From assembly GCF_003026365.1 (NCBI RefSeq), contig NZ_PYOM01000012.1, positions 1 through 64,000 on the forward strand: a stretch of DNA of 64,000 nt, read 5' to 3'. Shown piece after piece: positions 15,850-26,876 of this stretch. This stretch comes from Photobacterium angustum (lineage in GTDB: Bacteria > Pseudomonadota > Gammaproteobacteria > Enterobacterales > Vibrionaceae). The position numbers were made by a program, and so were the translations under genes. How positions within the stretch are numbered: the stretch's first letter is position 1; each line of letters starts with the position of its first letter. Below the pieces are notes generated by a model, which was given only the letters and a program-made list of their open reading frames with translations, had not been told where the DNA came from and did no database searches.

Positions 15850-17315
15850 CCTATAGGCTGAGCTAGTGACGCAGGAAAACCGCGCTGAACGGCAATTTTT
15901 TCTGCCTTCGCAAGTATATCTTGTTTATCTAACTGCAAAGTTGTTGAAAAAAGCTGCTCCCTTGTACTTACGTCATCATGCGAAGTGATGATTCCTTTAG
16001 TGGTGAGTTCACTCACAATAGCATCTGCTGCTGATAGTGCTGATGAAGCTTTTACAATTTCAGAACGAGCATAGTTGTCACCAGAGAACGATATATCTGC
16101 AGCACGAAGCGTTGCATCAGCACCTGGAATTTGCTGAGCACCAAATAATGGTTTTCCGCCTACAACAGCACTTTTAAATGTATCAACATATTGTGCGACA
16201 TGTTTTATTGCTTTCTCTGTACGCTCAATCACTTCCTCTTCAGACCATTGTCGGTTTAACTTTTCTTTAAAAGCTTCACTAAGTTTTGGTTGAGCAGAGG
16301 AATGATCAGAGGTTACTAACCCATTTTCAAATAGAGTAATATCTTTTGTCATTCCATGTAATTGAAAGTAGCCGTTAGGGTAAGGCGTTAGTTGAGCCAT
16401 GCCTTTTGGCGTACCGCGCTCACCATGAATAATCACTTCTGGCCAGTGCCCCTCACATTTCTCCCAGCGTGTTACATAAGCGGCTTTAAATTCTACCATT
16501 CGCTCTCGTGGAATATGAGCTAGATCATCGATTGTGCCAGAACGATAGCCACAAGCATTGATTAAGTAATCAACAGTACATTGCTGCTTATGATTATCCT
16601 GAGTTTGATAAGTGATTAACCATCGTTGAGCTATTTGGTCATATTCAACCTCACACACCTTACTCGAAAGTAATACATGACAGTTATTCATTTGCTTCAA
16701 TGCTAGGGATGCGGTTGCTGCAATTCGAAAAACACTTAGACCATACTCTTGCACCATGACGATCGGGTATTTGAATTGATCTAATTGAAGAGATTTGGCA
16801 ACAGGGATCATCCAATCATCAGGTGTGATCGGGTGTGTTGGATTATCTAATTGTTTTAATTTTTCTATATCTCGCTGCGAATAGAGAGTGAAGTAATCAC
16901 TAGGCTCACCTAGTACTTTGTTCTTACTATCTCGTTTTACCAATTGTTCATAAGTGGTTTTTAATAAATCTAAGCGAGGTATTAAATCTAATGCTGAGCC
17001 CTTATCGTCAATTGGCACAGCGATAACAGTAGGGCGAATGTTTGCAGTATGCTTGAACACTCTAAGCGTATCAATCGATTGCTCTAGTAGGTCGAGACAT
17101 TGTTGATTGGAAATTTCACGATATAAATTGCCGCCCGCATGAAGATGGCAGATAGGTGGGCCGTTAACGAGACTTATACCTTCTTCGAATAAATTTATTG
17201 AAATTCCAAGTTCAGCAAGACGAAGTGCAATTGTAGCACCTGCGACCCCTCCACCAATAATACCAACAGTTGAATGGCGAATGCCTTCTGATGAGCGGTG
17301 TTCTGAAATATTCAT
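15846..17315 (-). CDS. FAD-dependent oxidoreductase
   Basis: 489-residue flavoprotein. The N-terminal dinucleotide-binding fold (VGIIGGGVAGATIALRLAEL, acidic end LFEEG) binds FAD, and a second nucleotide-contact segment is YLINACGYRSG. The middle domain (about 60-230) is substrate-binding and resembles DAO/DadA-type amine or amino-acid oxidoreductases, but no signature fixes the substrate. There is no signal peptide or membrane segment. Standalone gene, convergent to the coiled-coil gene; the upstream 17.3-17.6 kb region is AT-rich with no gene before the insertion element. Confidence 0.75.
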   Translation of the reverse strand: MNISEHRSSEGIRHSTVGIIGGGVAGATIALRLAELGISINLFEEGISLVNGPPICHLHAGGNLYREISNQQCLDLLEQSIDTLRVFKHTANIRPTVIAVPIDDKGSALDLIPRLDLLKTTYEQLVKRDSKNKVLGEPSDYFTLYSQRDIEKLKQLDNPTHPITPDDWMIPVAKSLQLDQFKYPIVMVQEYGLSVFRIAATASLALKQMNNCHVLLSSKVCEVEYDQIAQRWLITYQTQDNHKQQCTVDYLINACGYRSGTIDDLAHIPRERMVEFKAAYVTRWEKCEGHWPEVIIHGERGTPKGMAQLTPYPNGYFQLHGMTKDITLFENGLVTSDHSSAQPKLSEAFKEKLNRQWSEEEVIERTEKAIKHVAQYVDTFKSAVVGGKPLFGAQQIPGADATLRAADISFSGDNYARSEIVKASSALSAADAIVSELTTKGIITSHDDVSTREQLFSTTLQLDKQDILAKAEKIAVQRGFPASLAQPIG

Positions 17316-17636
17316 AATGATTAGGCTTAAATGTGAAATTCAATAGTAGTTATAACGTTAATATTTGTATGGCTTTAATTAAGCATCTTAAGCCAAATGT
17401 ATTTTACAAGGTTACAGTTACGAGAGAAATATAAAGTTAGATCAAAAGTTATAACTGCCGCACTTGTATTTTTTTTGGCTCACAAAATAGGCAATTTGTT
17501 TGATTAAGCATAAATATGAATAAAAAGTAGATATATAAGCTTGGTCAATAACTGAAAAATAAAATCACACAACTATGAATATGATTATATTTGTTATAAA
17601 AATGTGATATTAATCCACCTTTATGCAAGTTTTTTG
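17316..17636. other. AT-rich intergenic stretch
   Basis: 321 bases between the FAD oxidoreductase start and the left end of the insertion element. I see no gene or hairpin; it should hold the promoter of the oxidoreductase. Confidence 0.4.
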
Positions 17637-18846
<1,210 letters not shown>

Positions 18847-18914
18847 GTCTGTAATAAAATTTAAAATCAATGTTAAACTACTACTTTATCGTAGTTTATT
18901 GATATGAGAGTCAA

Positions 18915-19343
18915 ATGACTATTTGGAAAAGAGAGTTTAGCTTAGCAAGCCTTAATAAAACCTCAGAAAATACATTAATCAAACATTTAGGTATTACCTA
19001 TTCAGCTTTTGACGAAGATTCACTCTCGGCAACAATGCCCGTTGATCATAGAACACACCAACCACTGGGTATGTTACATGGTGGAGCCTCAGTTGTTTTA
19101 GCTGAAACATTAGGGTCATTAGCGGCTAATTTGTGTGTTGATCATGATAAGTATTGCGTTGGCTTAGATATTAACGCAAATCATATTCGCGCAATAAGAG
19201 AGGGGATAGTAACGGGGCGTGCTAGTGCTCTTCATTTAGGAGCAACAACACAAGTTTGGCAAATTGAAATAAAAGATGAAAGACAGCGACTAATTTGTAC
19301 TAGTCGTTTAACAATGGCCGTCATTAATAATAAAAAGAAATAA
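18915..19343 (+). CDS. menI: 1,4-dihydroxy-2-naphthoyl-CoA hydrolase (hotdog thioesterase)
   Basis: Hotdog-fold acyl-CoA thioesterase very like E. coli YdiI/MenI, which releases 1,4-dihydroxy-2-naphthoate from its CoA ester in menaquinone synthesis. The diagnostic segment MLHGGASVVLAETLGS contains the catalytic glutamate, and MPVDHRTHQP, INANHIRAIREG and HLGATTQVWQIEI follow the MenI pattern. Length 142 fits. The start ATG follows GAGAG. It begins only 68 bases after the decayed insertion element, so its original promoter may have been affected. The DUF3389 gene follows after 7 bases. Confidence 0.9.
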   Translation: MTIWKREFSLASLNKTSENTLIKHLGITYSAFDEDSLSATMPVDHRTHQPLGMLHGGASVVLAETLGSLAANLCVDHDKYCVGLDINANHIRAIREGIVTGRASALHLGATTQVWQIEIKDERQRLICTSRLTMAVINNKKK

Positions 19344-19350
19344 GATAACG

Positions 19351-19587
19351 ATGATAATACATTTTGAACAAGGTCGTATTATCGCGACTCAACGAGAAGT
19401 TGTTGTGAGAATTGATGGTAAATGCAGAATTAATCTTCAAGCACAAGTTGATGAGCTAACACTTATTTCTGGCGCTAATGTTGTTAGTGCTGTCGGTAGC
19501 GGTATTAATTGGTCTATAAAGTTAGATTCGGATGAACAATTGCAACAACTTGCTAATGAAATAGGTATTGCGATTACTATTTATTAA
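19351..19587 (+). CDS. DUF3389-like small protein
   Basis: 78 residues, no signal or membrane segment. The sequence (IHFEQGRIIATQREVVVRID, then an amphipathic middle and IKLDSDEQLQQLANEIG) resembles DUF3389, a small protein family I know only from Vibrionaceae; no function is established. Its start lies 7 bases after the menI stop, so the two are almost certainly co-transcribed, and the gene pair may be conserved. The assignment to DUF3389 is from memory of the family and should be checked. Confidence 0.65.
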   Translation: MIIHFEQGRIIATQREVVVRIDGKCRINLQAQVDELTLISGANVVSAVGSGINWSIKLDSDEQLQQLANEIGIAITIY

Positions 19588-19755
19588 CCTTCTTTGCTTT
19601 ATATCGAATAAAGAATATTAAAATTATCTTTATGAACTAATTTATCTATGAATAACCTAGTTGAAATTATAAATATGGAATATTATTCTCGATGGAAAAC
19701 ATTAATCCCTATAGGGTATGTTTGAGTAATAATTAAACAATAATAAGAATTTCAC

Positions 19756-20799
19756 ATGTCTAAAATATATATTGCATTACTACCGCTTGCATTAGTTGTA
19801 TCAACCGCTGTTTCTGCTGCTTCTGTTAATCCTTTTTATGTTGGTGCACGACTAGGCGGTGCTCACTATTCAAATTTTCAACAGAACTATCAAGAAATAA
19901 CTGGCATAAACCTTAATAAAGATGATGTCGCGGCTGGTGTATTTGCAGGTTACAACTTTACACCTTGGTTTGCGGTTGAAACGGGTTATACATGGTTAGG
20001 TGAAGCTAAGTTTGAAAACAATAAGATTAAGCAACATGCTATTGATCTTGCTGCTAGAATGACATGGAACCTGAATGATCAATGGGGCGTGTTTGGTAAG
20101 TTAGGTGGCAGTTACATGCTCGCTGATTTCCATGGTTATGGCATTAAAGATCTTGATGATCATTTACTAGGTACTGCTGGTGTGGGTGTTGAGTATAAAT
20201 TGACTAACCATCTATCTACCCGCTTAGAGTACCAGCTTTACCACGATATTCAGTCTAAGCCTCGTGATACTAATCTAGCTTATAACTTTGATACACAGTT
20301 CTATGGTTTGAGCCTTGTATACAGCTGGGGAGCTGCGCCTGCCGTTGTTGCACCAGTTGTTGATACTGCACCGCCAGTGCAAGCTGCAACAGTAACAGTA
20401 GAGCCTTCAATGGTTACAATTGCTTATGGTGTTGATGGTAAGTATTTAACTGAAGAAGATAAGCAACACCTTCAACCAATGATTCAACGTTTAATACGTT
20501 ACCCTAGTGCAACAGCTGAAGTGACTGGTTATACATCAAATACAGGTAGTGCTACTTATAACCAGAAATTATCTGAAAAGCGTGCTAAAAATGTAGCTGA
20601 TTTACTTTCTCAGTATGTTGCTGACGCTAGCCAAATTACAGCGAAAGGGATGGGTGAAGCAAATCCAATCGCTACTAACGATACCGCTAAAGGTCGAGCA
20701 GAAAATCGTCGTGTAGAGATTTACTCACCAGCCTTAAAGATTGCCACAGAAGATGCCGCAGAGCGTCCAGATTGCTGCGCAATGGAAAATAACTTATAA
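19756..20799 (+). CDS. ompA: OmpA-family outer membrane protein
   Basis: 347-residue outer membrane protein with a 22-residue signal peptide ending VSAAS, an N-terminal eight-strand beta barrel (about 25-195, GYNFTPWFAVETGY and VGVEYKLTNHLSTRLEYQ), a Pro/Ala/Val-rich linker, and a C-terminal peptidoglycan-binding OmpA domain (about 220-330) with the hallmark YNQKLSEKRAKNVADLL and GRAENRRVEIY. It anchors the outer membrane to the cell wall. A CC pair near the C-terminus (RPDCCAMEN) is unusual. A terminator follows. Confidence 0.92.
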   Translation: MSKIYIALLPLALVVSTAVSAASVNPFYVGARLGGAHYSNFQQNYQEITGINLNKDDVAAGVFAGYNFTPWFAVETGYTWLGEAKFENNKIKQHAIDLAARMTWNLNDQWGVFGKLGGSYMLADFHGYGIKDLDDHLLGTAGVGVEYKLTNHLSTRLEYQLYHDIQSKPRDTNLAYNFDTQFYGLSLVYSWGAAPAVVAPVVDTAPPVQAATVTVEPSMVTIAYGVDGKYLTEEDKQHLQPMIQRLIRYPSATAEVTGYTSNTGSATYNQKLSEKRAKNVADLLSQYVADASQITAKGMGEANPIATNDTAKGRAENRRVEIYSPALKIATEDAAERPDCCAMENNL

Positions 20800-20801
20800 A
20801 T

Positions 20802-20828
20802 AAAAAAGCGCCGAAAGGCGCTTTTTTT
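20802..20828. terminator. Bidirectional terminator after ompA
   Basis: AAAAAAGCGCC, loop GAAA, GGCGCTTTTTT. Strong stem with T/A runs on both sides, between the convergent ompA-like and rodA-like genes. Confidence 0.92.
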
Positions 20829-20839
20829 GATTTTATCTA

Positions 20840-21931
20840 TTAGGTATTAGGTGCACAAATAGATTTTTTTCTTAAACAAAGCGCCATAATAATACCGAAA
20901 ATAGCACCTTGAGTAATAATTGCTGAACCACCATAGCTGAAGAAAGGCAATGGACTTCCCATAACAGGTAGTACACCGCTCACCATACCAATGTTAATAA
21001 AACTATAAAGAAAGAAACTTAAAGCAAACGAGCCACTGACTAATCGTGCAAACGTTGATTCTGACTGATTCGCCAGCCATAACACTCTAAAAGTCATAAA
21101 CGTATAGATTGCTAAAATAGTGAAGCTACCAATGTATCCCCATTCTTCTGCAAATGTTGAGAAGATAAAATCGGTATGACTCTCTGGAATGAAACCAAGA
21201 TGACCTTGTGTTGCATCCATCCAACCTTTGCCAGATATACCACCAGATCCAATCGCAATTTTGGATTGAATGATCTGGTAACCAGAGCCTAATGGATCTG
21301 ATTCAGGATTTAAAAATTGAAGAATCCGTTTTTTCTGGTAGGTCTCCATCACGAAATACCAAGCTAATGGAAGACTGACACCAATAATGGCTATCACAGA
21401 TGAAATTAACTTCCATGACATCCCTGCAAAATACAGAACAAACAGAGCGTACATTACAGTGAAGATAGCACCATCAAGATCTGGCTGAATAAAAATTAAT
21501 CCAGCTGGAATTGCAGTTACTATCAAACAAATCATGATCTTTTTAATACTTGGCCGACCCGCATCACTGACAAGGATCCAAGCCATCATCATTGGGACAG
21601 CTATTTTTACAAGTTCTGACGGTTGAAAACGTATTGGTCCTAATGCTAACCAGCGTTGTGAGCCATTGGTACTATCACCAAGAATAAATACACCAACAAG
21701 TAAAAGCACAGTAATAAAAAACAAGTATGGAGCACTTCGTTCATAAGCGGCTGGTGAAATTGATGACATAAATAATAATGCGACAATCGCAATTCCGGCA
21801 CGAATGAGGTGACGCTCTATGATTGGCTCACTAAAGCTACTTGCGCTCCATACACTCAAAGAGCTAAACGTGATAAGAATTAAAATCGAAATTAGTAATG
21901 GGATATCGATATAAGGACGGAATCTACTCAT
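20840..21931 (-). CDS. rodA: RodA-like SEDS peptidoglycan polymerase
   Basis: Ten-helix inner-membrane glycosyltransferase of the SEDS family (RodA/FtsW) that polymerises lipid II for cell-wall elongation. RFQPSE, NPESDPLGSGYQIIQSKIAIGSGG, the catalytic aspartate in ESHTDFIF, and the C-terminal PLPFFSYGGSA are all present; 363 residues versus about 370 in E. coli. The usual QPDLGT motif reads QPDLDG here. A PBP2 gene (mrdA) is absent: the neighbours are ompA and a sugar kinase. This suggests a second RodA copy rather than the main mrd operon gene. Confidence 0.88.
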   Translation of the reverse strand: MSRFRPYIDIPLLISILILITFSSLSVWSASSFSEPIIERHLIRAGIAIVALLFMSSISPAAYERSAPYLFFITVLLLVGVFILGDSTNGSQRWLALGPIRFQPSELVKIAVPMMMAWILVSDAGRPSIKKIMICLIVTAIPAGLIFIQPDLDGAIFTVMYALFVLYFAGMSWKLISSVIAIIGVSLPLAWYFVMETYQKKRILQFLNPESDPLGSGYQIIQSKIAIGSGGISGKGWMDATQGHLGFIPESHTDFIFSTFAEEWGYIGSFTILAIYTFMTFRVLWLANQSESTFARLVSGSFALSFFLYSFINIGMVSGVLPVMGSPLPFFSYGGSAIITQGAIFGIIMALCLRKKSICAPNT

Positions 21932-22194
21932 TATGTATTACTATTACTCATTAATTAGCGTAGATGTACTAGAGACTCACCACTTTATGTCACTTTTCTT
22001 TTGCTGCAACATAAAAAATGAAACGAAATGTACTATGAGCGAATAATATAACATAGTGGCTTAATTTCTAATTCATTAATTATATCTTCCTTTGTTTCAT
22101 ATTTATTTTATTAAAAAGTAAAAGGGTGATTTGATACTGAAAAGAAAATAATTTTTGTCGTTATAATTATCGATGAATTTATTTGGAGTTTTAT

Positions 22195-23109
22195 ATGGAC
22201 CGTTATTACTGGGGTGTTGATTTAGGTGGTACGAAAATCGAATGTATTGTGATAGATCGTAACACTGATCAACCCATTGTTCGTGAACGTATCGAGACAG
22301 AAAGTGTTAAAGGCTATCAACATATACTTGGTCAAATAAAGATACTGATTGAGCGGTGCGCAAACATGGCCGGACATAATCCTAATGCGGTTGGCTTTGG
22401 AACACCAGGCACGCTTGATCCTGTTCATGGCGTAATGAAAAACTGCAATACCACGGCCTTAAATGGTCATCCTCTTGATAAAGATCTTAATGAAACACTC
22501 GGCATCCATGCAGTTATTGCTAACGATGCTAATTGCTTTGCTTTAGCCGAAGCTCATTTTGGGGTCGTAAAACGTATTAAGCCTGAAGCTCAAATTGTAT
22601 TTGGTATCATTATGGGAACGGGAGTGGGCTCAGGCATAGTGGTGGACGGCAAATGCTTATACGGTTGCCATGGTATTGCTGGTGAGTGGGGACATAATGT
22701 ACTTGAACCTAATGGTGCAGATTGCTATTGCGGTAAGCAAGGTTGTGTAGAAACGGTTATTTCTGGTAAAGGGTTAGAACAATATTATTACGAGCAATCA
22801 TCTCAAGCGTTATCTTTGCCTGAGATTGTCGAGCAAGCCAAACGGAATAATCATGAAGCAGTGAAAACAATAACGCGTTTACGTGAATATTTTGGTTTAG
22901 CGGTCGCACGAATTATTAACGTACTTGATCCTGAGGTTATAGTGATTGGTGGCGGTGTCGGTAATATTGATGCGTTATATCAAGATATAGAAACACAAAT
23001 TTTACCGCACTTGTTTAATACAGAGCTTAATACCCTGATTGTAAAACCAGAGCTAGGTGATAGCGCTGGTGTTTATGGCGCAGCGGCTTTAGTGAAAAAC
23101 ATCAGCTAA
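22195..23109 (+). CDS. ROK-family sugar kinase (fructokinase-like)
   Basis: ATP-dependent hexose kinase of the ROK family, 304 residues. It has the phosphate-binding DLGGTKIE, the catalytic segment NDANCFALAE, the GTGVGSG loop, and the zinc site CYCGKQGCVET with a preceding histidine in GEWGHNVLEP. The overall pattern (GTPGTLDP, KNCNTTALNG, NVLDPEVIVIGGG) is closest to E. coli Mak (fructokinase), but N-acetylglucosamine kinase is possible. ATG 22195 has GGAG nine bases before it; the frame extends four codons upstream to a TTG. Standalone gene, convergent to an MFS gene. Confidence 0.85.
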   Translation: MDRYYWGVDLGGTKIECIVIDRNTDQPIVRERIETESVKGYQHILGQIKILIERCANMAGHNPNAVGFGTPGTLDPVHGVMKNCNTTALNGHPLDKDLNETLGIHAVIANDANCFALAEAHFGVVKRIKPEAQIVFGIIMGTGVGSGIVVDGKCLYGCHGIAGEWGHNVLEPNGADCYCGKQGCVETVISGKGLEQYYYEQSSQALSLPEIVEQAKRNNHEAVKTITRLREYFGLAVARIINVLDPEVIVIGGGVGNIDALYQDIETQILPHLFNTELNTLIVKPELGDSAGVYGAAALVKNIS

Positions 23110-23130
23110 ACAAGAGTTGTCCTAAAAGTT

Positions 23131-23165
23131 AAAAGCGCGATACTCATTAATAGTATCGCGCTTTT
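23131..23165. terminator. Bidirectional terminator
   Basis: AAAAGCGCGATACT pairs perfectly with AGTATCGCGCTTTT around a 7-base loop, between the convergent kinase and MFS genes. Confidence 0.92.
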
Positions 23166-23168
23166 ATT

Positions 23169-24329
23169 TTAACTCGCGAGAACTTGAGGTTTACGATGTA
23201 AACTTGCTACTAGCATGTAAATTGCCGTTGCAAGTAGAACAATGAAGAAGAAATCCATTATTCCATTTTGCTCTGCCATAAAGCTGTTAGCACCAATTGG
23301 ACCCAGTGCTGAACCAATGCTGTAACTAAACAGCATAACTTGTGTTGCAGCAACAATATATGAAGAATCCAAGTTGTCACACGCTAATGTAATTGCAATT
23401 GGGTAAAGCGCAAAAGCAGACATGCCTAACAACGCCAATGCAGTAATCAGAACAACATATTCTGATGATAGATAAGTTATACCCATAGCAAAAACACCAA
23501 GCAAAGACATTAAAGCAAGCAATAGCGTTTTACTCATTTTAATTGATAGTTTGCTAATTACAGGTTGAATAACCATACCACCAAGAATGGTTGCAGCCAT
23601 CAACACACCGACTTGATCTGTTGTTAGAGCGCTTTGCTTTAATGCTAAAGGCATTAACCCGTAGATGCTGCCCATTACAACCCCTGAAGTCATACAACCA
23701 ATAATTGCAGGTTTACTCAAACGTGCAATTTGCTTGATTGATAATACTTGGTGTGAATCACTGCTAGGTTGGCCTTGTTTTACAAACAAAGGCGGTAAAA
23801 TAGCGATTAACAATAGTACTAGAATAACGATAAAAGGAATAAAGCCTTTAACACCAAACATACCTACTGCTAATTGACCAACAGTAGTGCCACCGTAGAG
23901 CGAGGTCATGTAAAAACCAAGACGTTTTGCTCGCTCTTTCGCGTTATCACCAATAAGTAACCATGATTCAACAACAACGAAAATACCCGCAACAGCCATG
24001 CCGGCAATTAGGCGTGCAAATAGCCATACTTCTTTATTTGGAAACATGGGTAAAACCGTAACAGTTGCTGCTAGCAAACCTAAAAAAGTAATAAAAGCCA
24101 CACGGTGACCAATCTTCGCAATAATTGGTTCGATCATCATCGAGCCGATAAGAAGACCAATATAATAGATGCTTGCTAACCAACTCGCATAACTGCTATC
24201 AATTTTAAAATTTGTTAATGATAACGGGATCAAGCTCATAAGGTAGCCTGATGCGATTGCGAATACAGTTAGTCCAGCAACAGGCACAAAAATGCCGCCG
24301 CTTTTGCGACAAGTAGTGAAGTCTTGCAC
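23169..24329 (-). CDS. MFS transporter, YcaD-like
   Basis: Twelve-helix major facilitator resembling the YcaD branch. Visible are the N-half GSMMIEPIIAKIGHRVAF loop motif between helices 2 and 3, ARLIAGMAVAGIFVVVESWL in helix 4-5, and a second-half counterpart VISKLSIKMSKT. The substrate is unknown. The frame is open to a TTG at 24413, but no ATG lies before the first helix; I choose GTG 24329 (MQDFTTCRKSGG), which has GGAG nine bases upstream. Standalone, facing 535 bases of non-coding sequence upstream. Confidence 0.82.
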   Translation of the reverse strand: MQDFTTCRKSGGIFVPVAGLTVFAIASGYLMSLIPLSLTNFKIDSSYASWLASIYYIGLLIGSMMIEPIIAKIGHRVAFITFLGLLAATVTVLPMFPNKEVWLFARLIAGMAVAGIFVVVESWLLIGDNAKERAKRLGFYMTSLYGGTTVGQLAVGMFGVKGFIPFIVILVLLLIAILPPLFVKQGQPSSDSHQVLSIKQIARLSKPAIIGCMTSGVVMGSIYGLMPLALKQSALTTDQVGVLMAATILGGMVIQPVISKLSIKMSKTLLLALMSLLGVFAMGITYLSSEYVVLITALALLGMSAFALYPIAITLACDNLDSSYIVAATQVMLFSYSIGSALGPIGANSFMAEQNGIMDFFFIVLLATAIYMLVASLHRKPQVLAS

Positions 24330-24413
24330 TACCTTGGTCTCCAAGTGAAATGTTTGAATTAATCTGTCTTTATTTAAGGTAATACGTTTAGAAAACGAAA
24401 AACCAGAAACCAA

Positions 24414-24798
24414 GGAATGATCACTGGAAATAGCAAGACAGAGCTGTTTAAAAAAGTGTTTTATTCGAAAACGCGGCGATTATTGACGGTAACCTAACAT
24501 TAGTAAAATGAGAAAAACTAATGCGAAACAGGTGGTTTCATTATATTGAATAATGCCAAAAAATAATCGTTAGAGTAGTGATAATTAAAGTGAGAATAAA
24601 ATCACATTTTTTCTGATTAATATATTTGTTTTTAAAGAATTAGCGCTGAGTTTACTGATATGGAGTGGAGGAAAATTTAAAAAAACATTAGTGTTGTAAT
24701 TGTTGCTGTATGCAAAAAAATAGTAAACGACAGCTAATATTCATCAAAATAACATAAAAAAAATTGGTTTCTAATGAAGAGTTTGGATTACATATATT
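24414..24798. other. AT-rich intergenic stretch
   Basis: I see no gene or strong structure here before the ylqF terminator; it should contain the MFS gene promoter. Confidence 0.4.
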
Positions 24799-24845
24799 AA
24801 AAAGCCACCTTCTTATAGCGATATGGCACTATGAGTAAGGTGGCT
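24799..24845 (-). terminator. Terminator of ylqF
   Basis: AAGCCACCTT and AAGGTGGCT form a stem around a large AT-rich loop; on the minus strand it ends in GGTGGCTTTTT, just after the ylqF stop. Confidence 0.75.
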
Positions 24846-24864
24846 AGCTATAAATTGAAGCCGA

Positions 24865-25818
24865 TTAACGTTTATTTTTTAGATAGCGTTTACGTCGTTC
24901 TTCCTTCTTTTTGATCTTTTCTTCTGCTTTGCGTTCAGCTTCTACTGCCACATTTATCAGCTCTTCAGTGATCATATCTGGATGCTCTAGAGTAATGTGA
25001 CCCAGTGTACCGTTACGCAATTCATTGATAAGAATAACGGAGGCTTTGTGTAGATCAACACGACCACCTCCTTTTAAACAACCACGTTTACGCCCAATCT
25101 CTTCCATTAGCTCAATTTCAGATTCAGGCAGATCATCATCAAGGTTATAACGTGCCTTAATCATATCTGGGTATGCTTTGATCAGGTATTCAATTGTAAA
25201 GAAACCAACATCGATATAATCCATCGCGGTATCTTTAATTGCACCTGTAGCAGCAAGGCGGAAACCACTGTGTGGGTTTTCAACTTTTGGCCATAGAATT
25301 CCCGGTGTATCAGAAAGCAATACGCCGTTATCTAGGTTAATACGTTGCTGTTGGCGTGTTACAGCAGGTTGGTTTCCTGTGATTGCAACAGTTCGGCCTG
25401 CAAGTGCATTGATAATGGTTGACTTACCAACGTTAGGAATACCCATGATCATGGTACGAATTTTTTTACCTGCTTCTTCACGGTGAGGTGCAAGCTTACG
25501 GCATAATTCCATAATCTGATTAACTTCGTTTAAGTTTTCAGTGGTGACAGCAATGGCTTTAACACCTTGTTCTTTTTCAAGGTGATCAATCCAAAGTTGT
25601 GTCATCTCAGGATCGGCCAAATCACGCTTGTTCAAAACTTTAACAACAGGCTTACCATCATTGGTATTACGGAACGATTTGATCAGTGGGTTTTCACTAC
25701 TAAATGGGATACGAGCATCTAAAACTTCGATGATCACATCAACTTTCGGCATTGCCTCTTCAATTTCTTTGCGGGCTTTGTGCATGTGCCCTGGAAACCA
25801 CTGAATGCTATTACTCAT
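24865..25818 (-). CDS. ylqF: Ribosome biogenesis GTPase YlqF/RbgA
   Basis: Circularly permuted GTPase of the YlqF/RbgA family that helps late assembly of the large ribosomal subunit. The G motifs occur in the permuted order: G4 NKRDLAD near residue 61, then G1 GIPNVGKST near 126, and G3 DTPGI near 172. The C-terminal half is the RNA-binding ANTAR-like helical part, ending in a strongly basic tail (KIKKKEERRKRYLKNKR). The N-terminus IQWFPGHMHKA is the family signature. Length 317 is somewhat longer than in Bacillus. Housekeeping gene, transcribed alone. Confidence 0.92.
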   Translation of the reverse strand: MSNSIQWFPGHMHKARKEIEEAMPKVDVIIEVLDARIPFSSENPLIKSFRNTNDGKPVVKVLNKRDLADPEMTQLWIDHLEKEQGVKAIAVTTENLNEVNQIMELCRKLAPHREEAGKKIRTMIMGIPNVGKSTIINALAGRTVAITGNQPAVTRQQQRINLDNGVLLSDTPGILWPKVENPHSGFRLAATGAIKDTAMDYIDVGFFTIEYLIKAYPDMIKARYNLDDDLPESEIELMEEIGRKRGCLKGGGRVDLHKASVILINELRNGTLGHITLEHPDMITEELINVAVEAERKAEEKIKKKEERRKRYLKNKR

Positions 25819-26388
25819 TATTTATGTACTCTTTATTTTTTCTAGGCGTGCCTTGGGAGACCACCTGGGGTACTAAAATCTATTGCAAGAAATTAGAGGT
25901 TCTATCTTGCATTAATAAGTTATTGAAAGAAATTCTATCACATTTGGCAGTAGATAACTCTTAAATGATAAAGAGGATTGGACTCATTCTTAATGTCCAA
26001 AAGCCTAATTGAAGTGAGTTAGGACAACAACAAACCTAAGCAATACCAGATAGGGTAGGGAAAGAGTAAAAAACACCAGAAATGATCTCTCGTCTTGGTA
26101 TAAAGCATGTGAATATACCATGTCTGGATATCAGAAAATCTATAGTCAGTTGGCTAATCACAATGAGTTAGCTTTTATGTTAACTTGTAATTGCCCCAAA
26201 GTTACTTAGTACAAATACTCATAAATACCCTATTAACGTAACTCTGATTAGTTTTAATAGGTTAATTTTATCTGTTAGTTAAACGTCACTTTTAAAGCTC
26301 TCATTCTTATAACAACGCCATAATTCAGTACTTGCAGCTAGTAACATTATTAACAAAATCACAATGTATATTTGTTGTTTTTAATTAC
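25819..26388. other. Long intergenic stretch without a recognisable gene
   Basis: 570 bases. A short plus-strand frame (25752-25964) overlaps the ylqF start antisense and looks accidental. I found no RNA gene, strong hairpin or conserved reading frame. Confidence 0.4.
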
Positions 26389-26844
26389 TCATCTTACAGG
26401 CAACTTGGTCTTTGTTTTTACTTGCCCAAATGCAAAGCTAGATTCAATCGAAGCAATATTGGGTAGGCGAGTCAACTGCTTGCGGATAAACTGCTCGTAG
26501 CTTTTTAGGGACTCACTTACCACATGAAGAAGGTAGTCGTGATTACCTGTCATTAAAAAGCACTCTAACACCTCATCAATCGCTTCAATGTGCTGCTCAA
26601 AGTCTTGCATGTTTTCTTCTGTCGGCTTTTCAAGCTTTACCAACACGAATACATTTACGGGAAAGCCACATGCCTCTTGATTGACACTGGCATGATAACC
26701 CCGAATGATACCTTGTTTCTCTAGTGCTCGAACTCGGCGTAGACAAGGGGATGGTGAAAGCGATACGCGATCGGCTAACTCTTGGTTTGTAAGGCGCGCG
26801 TTTCCTTGCAGTTCATCAAGTATTTTTTTATCGATCTCATCCAT
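26389..26844 (-). CDS. Lrp/AsnC-family transcriptional regulator
   Basis: 151-residue Lrp-type regulator. The N-terminal winged HTH (about 1-60, KILDELQGNARLTNQELADRV and LSPSPCLRRVRALEKQGII) and C-terminal RAM ligand-binding domain (70-145, with the GNHDYLLHV turn) are complete. Such proteins sense amino acids. It is divergent from the long PLP enzyme, whose start is 141 bases away, so it most likely controls that gene and itself; the shared region contains the short palindrome GCAATATTATTGC. Similar Lrp proteins control amino-acid or cysteine catabolism. Confidence 0.9.
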   Translation of the reverse strand: MDEIDKKILDELQGNARLTNQELADRVSLSPSPCLRRVRALEKQGIIRGYHASVNQEACGFPVNVFVLVKLEKPTEENMQDFEQHIEAIDEVLECFLMTGNHDYLLHVVSESLKSYEQFIRKQLTRLPNIASIESSFAFGQVKTKTKLPVR

Positions 26845-26876
26845 TGGTATATTCCATCAATATTAGAGTTTATTTG

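Noticed and set aside
25752-25964. 70-codon plus-strand frame
   Set aside because: Antisense to the start of ylqF and without domain features.
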